A program made the position numbers and the translations under genes. Below the pieces are notes generated by a model. That model was given only the letters and a program-made list of their open reading frames with translations. It was not told the origin of the DNA and did no database searches. Shown in pieces: positions 56,001 to 64,000 of a DNA stretch of 64,000 nt; the stretch's first letter is position 1; each line of letters begins with the position of its first letter. Origin of the DNA: Puccinia triticina (taxonomy: Eukaryota; Basidiomycota; Pucciniomycetes; Pucciniales; Pucciniaceae); the NCBI RefSeq assembly GCF_026914185.1, contig NC_070570.1, positions 4,402,001 through 4,466,000 on the forward strand, read 5' to 3'.

Positions 56001-57268
56001 TATGATCGTCCAATCCAAACTCAAAGAAAGAAAACCCAAGCCTTCCCCCACCATTGATCCTCCAAAGAGCTGTGTGATTTCCGCTTTTTTTGGTAAAGTC
56101 AAGCACCATGGACTGACTGCTTGTAGTGCTGGCGCCATATAGATAGGAAAAAATTCATCTGAACGCGAAATAGGAATTATTAAAATCTCTTGAAATGTTG
56201 CGATGAAACAATGGTTAGATATTAACGCGAAAATTCGGTACTCACACAGGCCAATGCCAAGAAGAGCCTTCTTAAAAAAAGAAATCTGATCTCGGCTTTC
56301 AGGGCTTCTGGAGTACATTGATTTGAAAAGAACCACTGATGGCAGGACCGAAGGGAACACCATCTTTGATGGGTAGACCAAAATTGGTCGCAGCAATCTG
56401 TGTGTGAGGTGACAGGTCAAATCAGCGCGACCAGCTTAGTTTTAGGTGTGATAGGATCGCCTACCCCGAGATGCCGTATCCGATCAACTGGCTGCTCAGC
56501 ATTACCAGGAGAGAAACAAAGAATTCCGGATTTTGATTGAACAACAACGAGCGAGCTCCGATCATCTACGGAGGCAAATTATTGAAAAAAAAAATCAGTT
56601 GCAGCGTTAGCTCATGCTGAAAAGTTTTCAACGGACCTCAACAGAAGTAATTGCACCGGCGCTCGCAGAACAAGCCATGATCGAACTGAACGTAGTCTCT
56701 TTCTGTGATTGATCATAGTAAGTTTTCTGATAAATTTGGGTCTCTGATGAAATGTCAATAAATTCGTGTATCTGATGGAAGGAGGGCTTACAATGTTGAA
56801 AGGCTCATGGTTCCATTTCTTAGGTGCTGGGATGCGAGCCAATAGTTTTCCGGTCGTTAGACAGGCTAGCTAGAAGTATTGGGGCAAAATTCATCAGGGA
56901 TCCTTGTTTGAATTCCAAGTATAACGGAACGTAACTGTAATACCTGCGTACCTGAATGAATAAAGAGTGTACATGGAGGACAATCGGTTTAAAAATAAAT
57001 ATCTGTGGTGTTTTATTTTTGGAAACTCGGAAGCAGTCATTATCAGTATGTTCTTCCCTCTCGAACTCGTAAGTGCACTGACTTGAGCGCAAGTGGCCCC
57101 AAAAGCGCTGACGATTATTCCAACCAAGACGGATCTAAACGTGATAATTGGAAGGCTATCTTCAGCGATCTGGGTTTTTTCTTGCAACTGAACTTGATCT
57201 TCATTTTTCACCAGGTCCAGAGCAGAGGTATTTTCTGTATCTTTCAAGAGCTTTTCTGATGTGCCCAT
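53030..57268 (-). CDS. OPT-family oligopeptide transporter
   Basis: A proton-coupled transporter of small peptides or metal chelates in the plasma membrane. ATG at 57268; exon 1 ends at 57083 with ITFRSVLVGIIVSAFGATCA. Then IFIFKPIVLHVHSLFIQ, RIPAPKKWNHEPFN, a KTYYDQSQKETTF exon, LLVMLSSQLIGYGISG, LLRPILVYPSKMVFPSVLP, FGGSMVGEGLGFLSLSLDW, WNLLIAHIGAIFLF, and a 55757-55390 region with LPFFSSAYIIGKA. Later exons carry QFSIVVGQLIGT, VIGVLINFAVFLSIL, LLPIPFHFLQKYYPK, YILSAALDGGTQMAILI and finally NPGQGPRDYCYNNV with stop at 53030-53032. Introns are GT-AG and many exons are under 60 bp. Between about 55260 and 54340 several micro-exons are only tentatively placed. No stop was found inside the joined frames. 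Confidence 0.9.
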
Positions 57269-58955
57269 TGTGCTTGTGTGATCTGGCGAGTCTGTTGTAG
57301 CCTTAGGGAGTTGTTTTTTTCCTGAGAAGATTTTAAATATGGGTTCAAAGAAGAAACCCGTCAAGAGTTACGAAATACTGAGGTCACGTTCCTGAAAAAA
57401 AAACGAGGAGGGCTTTGCTTATCGTTTCCTTACTTCCTGAGCATGATGGCACAGTTTTTCAATACTCTGGCACGTTTGCCAGGTAGGTGTGCTTGGCGGG
57501 TAGGTTTGATCGAAGCAGCCAGTTTGAGCTTGAGTGAGTTTTACCGAAGGCTCTTGAGAAGTTGAACACGTTCATCTATGCTTTTTTGCGAGTCGGACTG
57601 AAGGCTTGTCAGCGACTGAAGGCTTGTCAGCGTACAGTGGACTTGGATCAAACTTTCGAGTCTTATTCCAAAAAAACACAGGGCTGCTTTTTTAATTGCC
57701 GATTCGAGGCACTTGATACAAGCTCGGTTTGGTTTATCATGTCAGGCCGACTGACCAAAACCTGCGGCCTTCCTTCAGCGAGACACTCCCCCAGCTATAA
57801 AGAGCAGAATAGAAGAACAATCTGGCGTCACACGTGCGCTTGCCCTTTTCGGATCCCCTTCTTGTAATAGGCACGAGACCTCATGGTACCACATGAGCTG
57901 AGCTTGGCAGAGCATACCTATACACGTCCGGGTCCCAAACTGTGATAATGTGACGTTGGCTCTTCCAGAGTCCAGCTCTTGTCGTTGAACAATCCTCAAG
58001 TCGTCACTTCTTGGCTGAAAAAACGTGCGACTGGTCAAAAATGTAGGTCTAATTTAGTCCTAGGATGCAGACGGATTGAAAAATTTTCAGGGAATTATCT
58101 GTTTCTGTGTGTATCTGTCACATCGAAACTTAGTCGGCCAGATATCAGTCATGCTGGATGCTTTTTGAATACGAGTGATGAAGAGTGCATACTTGCCTAC
58201 GCGGGATGGGGCCCGACTCCATCACTCGGCAGTTAACGTTGGTTGAACTTGCCCACCGCTGGCTGAAGGCTGAAGCTCTCATTTATGTAACATATGCAAT
58301 CCCCCCCGGTGACCCATGGTGGGAGCTAGCGGTCGCTGCAGCAGTTTGAGTTAGGAGCCAGCTCCCATTGGCCGGTGAGTACAGGGCCCAGGCTGGGCCA
58401 ACCGGCGATGGAGACTCGGATGTGGGCGGACGACATCCAAAGAAAGCGTAATTTTGCGATTTGTTTTTCAAAAGGCACAGACATTTTTCCAAGCGCCTAG
58501 AAGTTAACTAATGATTGGCTAAAACGCTTCGAAGGAACCATCAAATCAAGAAAAACCGGACCGCTCTCAGATTGCAATTTCTATTTACCTGTTTCAATTG
58601 TATTTTTTTTTCGGTCGGTCAGCTGTTCACGTTATTGCAAATAGGAATGAGGAAATGTGGACTAGAAATGTGGACTAAATTGAGGATATACATGAATAAA
58701 TAATGATGTTTGCTTGTTCCACAAATATTCTTCATATTCAGCGACAAACAACAAAGAGTTCAACAATTGATAAATTAAAAGCTATCTTGTAAACACACAA
58801 TATGGATACATGAGATTGAAGAGGGAGTGGATGATACATGGAGCAGATTAAACGACAAGAGGGAAAAGTTGAAACTCTCGCAGAAATATTTAAGCTCAAG
58901 AAACTAGATTGGGTATGGCATGAAGCATTTTCGGATCAAACACATTTAGCACCGC
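57269..58955. other. Intergenic region
   Basis: Probable promoter side of the OPT gene and terminator side of the next gene. A 17-bp unit CTGAAGGCTTGTCAGCG is tandemly repeated near 57598-57631. No gene is supported. Confidence 0.5.
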
Positions 58956-61029
58956 TCATTTGTAGGGATTGAGTCCGCTTAGGGGGTTAGTCCAGAAGCG
59001 ATGGCAAGATGGTGAATCGAGTAATCTGCTCGGCGTCATGGGAAGCCCTTTGCTCGCAGCGTGGCGAGTTGGGGTCCTATGTGGAGTCGAGATCTCGTAG
59101 GAAGTGGTGGCAGTGGTGTAACTTCGTTCGGATTCTTCGTCGGAGCACAATATGAACGATATACATCCTTTGTTTCCCTTGGCCGGCGAAGGTGGAGGTG
59201 AAAACCATTCGGATATTGAGGGGAAGCTCAAGCTGCCGCCGGTTGGTGATGCGGGTGCCACTGGGTTAGCATTCGCAAGGCGAGACAGTATTTGGCGGCC
59301 GGCTTCCACTCGGAATGATGCAGTTCGTCGCCCGTTGGTGTCCCGAAGAGCAACGCGTGGCTCTGCGCGGATTTCCCTCTCATTGTTAGACATCTTTAAT
59401 GCAGACGAGTTCTCGATGTCCATCTTGAAAGCCTTTCGTGAAGAGAAATTGCGAGCCGTAGACAACTTCCTCTTCTTGCTTTGGGACGGATGTGACGAAG
59501 GTAGTGACGGTAAGCGTGAAGGCAGACCCGTGCGTTTTGGTAAGACTGAGAAAATCGGCGGATCTTCGGTGACTGCTGGATCTTCGGTCGCCGGCGATTC
59601 CTCCGTGCCTTGTGAGGAGCTGCGTGAGACCGGTGCATAGCCCTCTGACGATGGAATAGCCGACTGTGTCGAATCATCTTCTTCGTTCTCTTTCACGGCA
59701 ACCTGCGCCTTCTTAGGGTTGTTTAAATCGTTCAAAATCTCGACAATTTCTGTGGCTTTGTACAGTGAACCCCCGTGATTGGCGAATGCACTAAACAAAT
59801 GCTCGGTTTTATGTCTAGCGTATTCGAGTCGGGAGAGGTATACTTGGACTGTCCTGAAACTAACGGTGGATTTCTTGCTTTTGTTGCGTGGGTCACCAAC
59901 TAGAACGGATTCTTTGAGCCACAAGGCCACCCTGGGTGAGTCGATTGGCCACATTGGGATCTTATTGAGAAAACAATAGTTTCGATATCTGATTGGATGA
60001 TAAGCTCAGTTTGATGCTGTAAGGCCCAAGACGTCAAAGATAATGTGAACATACCTTAACAACGTATGTATGTGTGGATCAGCAGCCTTTCCTCGTGCTT
60101 TGCCCCCGCTTTCGCTCTGCTCTCCGCCACGGGATGCCTTCACGATTTCCATTGCCTGCTGGCCCCACTCATCTGTAAAGTCGTACATGCAAGTTTAGTC
60201 ACTAGTGCCATTAATTTATCATAGCTCTAACTTGAGCGATCAAACTCACCTCCAGACCTCGAGCGGATTTCGTTGAGCAACAAATCGCGTCCTGATTGAG
60301 ACTCCCCAGCACCAAGTGATTGTTGCGCGGGGCAGTGATTTCCACCGAGACGCTCTTCCAAATTGTCCCTTTCGACTGAAAGACCATTCAGGATTTCGAG
60401 GATAATTTTACTTTTCATCAGGTGGACTGGAAGGTGGATGCCTTTGAAAAGGTGGAGCGTTTTGACGCGGATCGACTCCAACGAAGTCACGTAACAGCGG
60501 ACCGTTTTTTTCAAAGGCTTTAGACGCGTTGAATTAGTGGTCAAGGTCACGTCATTCTTGAGCCAGAGACTGATTTTCAAGTGATCGATCGGGAAGGCTG
60601 CGAGTTTGATAGAACCACAATAATCTAGATATCGATCAAGGAGATAGATCAACCTATCGAAACCGGGGCCTTGGGTTTCAGATTTGCCGGCCCTCGTGTG
60701 GATTTGTGACTGGCGACATGCTACCACTACGTCCCGGGCGGCTTGTGCAGTCGCGGGGGTGTCCCCGGACACTACAGAAAGAACAGCAAGATGAGTAGTT
60801 GGACTCTGTCGTAACTGTGAGACGAACCACGAAACTTACGTTTGGAATAGTGATTAAGCAATTCAATCACCGAGGGCTCGTTTTGAGATAATTCTTCCAA
60901 TGAGCTGATATCCTTGAGGGAATCCACTTTGGCGACAGAACTCAGAATGTCAAGGCCCGAAAGCCCATCATCCTGCTTCTGCGTGAGTGAACAAGCGAGC
61001 GCAGGGCTGAGCTCACGGCGGGAGTCCAT
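58956..61029 (-). CDS. 620-aa protein with a duplicated 75-residue module, unknown
   Basis: Exons: 61029-60840, 60771-60250, 60172-60055, 59988-58956; the sum is exactly 621 codons. Two modules align to each other. Module 1 (exon 2): LLDRYLDYC, AFPIDHLKISLWLKN and VTSLESIRVKTLHLF. Module 2 (exons 3-4): LLRYRNYC, MWPIDSPRVALWLKE and LSRLEYARHKTEHLF, followed by IVEILNDL as module 1 is by IILEILNGL. The C-terminal 250 residues are Ser/Pro-rich with basic KKRKL and SPSPAK-like sequence, suggesting a nuclear protein. The module resembles helical SAM-like or core-binding folds only loosely. Function unknown. Confidence 0.7.
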
Positions 61030-61727
61030 GACTGATTACTAGGTAGCAAGTATAACGTGCGAGTTAATATAGGGGAATAGGGGAATAGAATGGAGAATGG
61101 AGAAATGGAGAATGTTTGAAGACTTTCAAATGAATTCGTCAAAGGTTCTAGGGAATAATCATTAATCGTCACAGGGCATCAATAGTTTCCTTGAGCGTTA
61201 ATGAAACTACCAAAGATTGGGAATAATGTGAGGGGGTGAATCTTGGGCGAAGGGGAGTGGATGGCCCGGATTAAATGTAAGGACCGACATGGGATGATCC
61301 TTCGACTTGGATCCCAGCCAGTAAGGCTTTCAGCCCGGTAACCAGTGTTGTAGAAACTCCCAAACACTGACACATTGTAAAGTTTTGCAATGCAAACAAC
61401 AAACACACACGGTATCCGACGTAGAAGGATTGTATCGGGCGGGAATTTTTCAATCGCGATGTTAACTCAGAAGCAGGTTTTGATCGAAAGTCACCCACCG
61501 GCGCCCGGATCCCAGTCGACTCCCACCGCCGCGACTTGGAGAAATTTCGGTAGGCCAAGCAACCCATCAGATTTATGGTGAATTGTTGTACATACATACG
61601 TAGATCTTGATCACCCGACGCAGCGCCGTCGGCAGCGCTCAGAGCGCTCTCATCAAAAATCAACAGCAAATCCATTCCGTTTGATCCTACTGTACTGAAT
61701 CCATTGAAATACACATCCTCAGGAGAA
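61030..61727. other. Bidirectional intergenic region
   Basis: Between the start of the 620-aa gene and a possible plus-strand gene. Short frames on both strands around 61390-61714 have splice-like borders (GTGAAT on plus, GTATGT on minus) but no clear product. Confidence 0.35.
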
Positions 61728-62090
61728 ATGACTCCAGAGGCACGAGCGGATCTGAACAGATCGCATTCCGTTGCAGAGCTGATCTTGATTCACAACATGA
61801 AGCAGTTGAGCTCGACCGATTTCGAGATCATTCTTCGGACTCTGGAGAGCCAACGTGAAATTTCGAGGCTCTGGTTGGAACGACATCACTCCGCACCAGT
61901 GCAAGTCAAACATGCTGCCTCAAATCTGGTATGTACTCAAATTTTATATATCTACGGTCTACCTGATCAGCTAGGGTTTGGCCGGTGCCCCGGACGTAAT
62001 TACTAGTACTCGTCGTTGGGCTTAACAGTTTTCCATCGACAACAGCCTCACTCAGCATCCATCCGCAAATAGGCCCAAGTGCAGTAACCG
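61728..62090 (+). CDS. Possible two-exon gene, hydrophilic protein
   Basis: ATG at 61728 begins MTPEARADLNRSHSVAELIL, then FEIILRTLESQREISRLWLE. A GTATGT donor near 61930 and a TTAACAG acceptor ending near 62029 link it in phase to a second exon of about 30 residues ending in TGA (VKEMQFVQR). The helix-rich, charged sequence is protein-like. No family is recognised, and upstream exons may exist. Confidence 0.35.
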
Positions 62091-62777
62091 TGTGAAGGAG
62101 ATGCAGTTCGTGCAACGCTGAGACATTGTGAATATGTCAAAGTGAACGTGAATGCATACGAAGAGAATCTCTTGATATTCCTGGAAGTGGAAACAGGTGG
62201 AAACCAGAATGGGACAATTCATTGCCTTCCAGCCAAGGATATCGCGATGCGAAAAGTGCCGATTTTCCCCAAGACACGTAGAGCCTCCAAAACGTTTCGA
62301 CAGCTTGTGAATATGTACACCTGCCACCAATGGCAACGTTGGCACCGAATAAACTTTAATGATCCCATCACTTGAAGGCTTTGGGCCCGTATACTTTGTT
62401 CTCAGACCCTAGCACTCTGTCCAACCAGTCGCTTACATCTTTTTGACTAAGGGCATTGGAACAGCCTGCTAAAGGGGACAGTGTGAGATATAGATCACAT
62501 ATCTCCATCGCCTGTGTCTCGTTATACACCACATTATGTGCCATTATTATGAGAGTCGTAGGCAGAGGCTTCTGACTGAATGCGAGATGGATGGTGCATA
62601 AGTCCAGGTACACAGAAGAGAGCGTAGTGTTACTAGGTAAACAGACTAGGGCATCTTTAACTTCGAGAGACATGCTGCAGCTTTTGTTAAAACTCCCCAG
62701 TTTCGGCGGGAATGTCGTATCCATAACAGCGTCCACTGAAGAGTATCTTCCCTTCCTCCCTACAGGACTGCTTAATT
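62091..62777. other. 3' flank of MIC19 and spacer
   Basis: Open frames exist on both strands, including a long minus frame 62368-62777 that continues past the MIC19 stop in another reading frame, but none has start, stop and splice support. Treated as untranslated or intergenic. Confidence 0.35.
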
Positions 62778-63558
62778 TTATTGCATAGAAGTTACAAATT
62801 TCTGGAGTCACGTAGCGGAGGAAGAGAACGATACGGGTGATTAGAGGGTGCGTCAGAAGGACGATCAATCGAAGCAAAAGAAAACGCACCGATTCAAGAT
62901 TCCTGACAACTTTCTTGAAGTTATCAACTTGTTCAGTACACTTCAAGGGCTGATCTTGGTATTGTCTTTGGAGCGTAAACAAATGTTAGCGGAAAAGTTC
63001 TTACGCGAGATGAAAAAAAGTCTTAACCGAACCTAGATAAAAGTGACTCACTTTAAACAAGCTACGATAGCACTCCTGGCATGGTTTATTTGGGGAAGCA
63101 ATTCTGATGTATTATCATTGCGACGTTGTTGAACTCTCTCCTTGATACTCGAAATCTCCTCCATCAATTGGGCGCTGGAATTTGATTTGTCGTCGTCCTT
63201 AGCTTGTTGAGAGGAGCTTTGTTTTCGGAACGCTTCGCGAACTTTCGAATCGACTTCGCTTCCCAACTGTTTCAAACGTTCACGATCGGCTTTCAACTTC
63301 TGTTGGATGGATGAATCCAGCATAGCTTGACGAGAAGCACTTGGGTGGTCATCGGAAACCTCAAAAAGCTGAAATGGTAAGGTGCCATTAGCCTTTCTGA
63401 TTTTCAAGGATCACTTTTGATCTGCTTACTCGATCTATCAATGGTTGTTGAAGTAGCACTTGCGATTTGGGGTTGTGGTAAACCTGTTCATCTCCTTCGA
63501 ATTTCACTTCGACCCCCTTGCCTTTCGTTGGGCCCTTCTCCGAATCGCTGTTTCCCAT
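62778..63558 (-). CDS. MIC19: MICOS complex subunit MIC19 (181 aa)
   Basis: Mic19 helps hold the cristae junction complex at the inner mitochondrial membrane. Exons: 63558-63430, 63368-63052, 62965-62890 and 62801-62778, totalling exactly 182 codons; introns are 61, 86 and 88 bp. The N-terminus MGNSDSEKGPTKGKG fits an N-myristoylation site, followed by VEVKFEGDEQVYH. The middle is a charged coiled coil (KLKADRERLKQLGSEVDSKV, EEISSIKERVQQRR). The C-terminus is a CHCH-type motif CLKQYQDQPLKC (C-x10-C) with QVDNFKKVVRNLE, and a last exon of only seven residues (KFVTSMQ). Order, length and motifs agree with fungal Mic19. Confidence 0.85.
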
Positions 63559-64000
63559 CTTACACTGCTCGATCAATCGGAAACTTGTTGATGTGATACT
63601 GTTGATTGAAGTGAGAGGGCTGTGATGATAAGGTTATGAGTGCTGATCGCCAAGCGGATGAGTCGGCCAAAGCAGGAAGGGTTTCAGTCAGCTGTCACGG
63701 GAACGGGGACAGGCTCAAACTTCCCGGTCAGCCTCAAGACCATTCGCATTCCTTGGTTAAGTTGACGATTTCGGAGAACTTAACCCGGCCGAAATCGCAT
63801 TGGTCCGGGCAGCGGGCTAACCCCGGGTCAACAAACCTCAGGCTTGACTTCAGGTTTAGGCTTGCTAAATCTAGCTAGCCTAAACCTGAAATTTAGCCTC
63901 AGGTTAGAGCATTTCTGACATCAGTTGGCCTGAAACTGATCCAACAAATGTGTTTGCCCACTTGAGATTATAGCCTTGGTCAGCTAACCTTCCCACAAAC
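63559..64000. repeat. MIC19 upstream region running into a repeat element
   Basis: After about 63790 the sequence becomes palindromic and repeats TTTAGGCTTGCTAAAT, CTAGCTAGCCTAAA and CAGGTTTAG/CTGAAATTTAG. TTAGAGCATTTCTGACATC near 63905 resembles the end of a TTA-targeting element. The window ends inside it. Confidence 0.45.

Noticed and set aside
62368..62982. 204-aa ORF as a separate gene overlapping MIC19
   Set aside because: Its N-terminal part is MIC19 exon 3 read through the intron; the rest lacks support.
1..64000. CRISPR arrays, bacterial operons, phage genes
   Set aside because: No regularly spaced repeats with unique spacers, no ribosome binding sites, and introns throughout; the DNA is eukaryotic.

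Overview
The window is eukaryotic nuclear DNA from a fungus, most likely a rust (Pucciniales, Basidiomycota). The reasons are short GT-AG introns of about 50-90 bp, many very small exons, and a dense mix of Gypsy, Copia, PIF/Harbinger and hAT relics whose protein styles are familiar from rust genomes. No bacterial operons, rRNA, convincing tRNA or CRISPR arrays are present. Organism assignment is inference from gene style only.

Layout. 1-3.3 kb holds the 3' end of a Gypsy retrotransposon, with a candidate spliced gene on its opposite strand. 3.3-4.9 kb holds a small spliced membrane-protein gene and a broken multi-exon gene. 5-9 kb holds two inverted-repeat elements and a fragmentary CNH-domain gene. 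9-35 kb is repeat-rich: a minus-strand Copia, a hairpin-rich inverted-repeat element, an ORF split by a 365-bp insertion, a small secreted-protein candidate, an almost complete PIF/Harbinger element with TAA target duplications, a Gypsy gag, a plus-strand Copia, and a hAT C-terminus. 36-37.3 kb carries a hexose-6-phosphate mutarotase gene. 38-43.4 kb is a nest of elements with GAGCATCCGCAT-type ends around a two-exon gene for a 247-residue unknown protein. 46-47.3 kb holds a 1.2-kb CACTG-ended element.

From about 50.8 kb the sequence becomes gene-like. All four genes read here lie on the minus strand: the 3' end of an unidentified gene, an OPT-family oligopeptide transporter with many tiny exons, a 620-residue protein with a duplicated module, and the MICOS subunit MIC19. 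A possible plus-strand gene sits between the last two.

The host genes do not form one pathway. They are ordinary cell functions: mitochondrial cristae (MIC19), peptide or metal-chelate import (OPT) and sugar-phosphate epimerisation (mutarotase). The transposons are mostly broken, and several lesions are C-to-T changes at CpG, consistent with methylation decay or RIP-like mutation. Exon boundaries were read by eye from splice signals and frame continuity, without transcript data.
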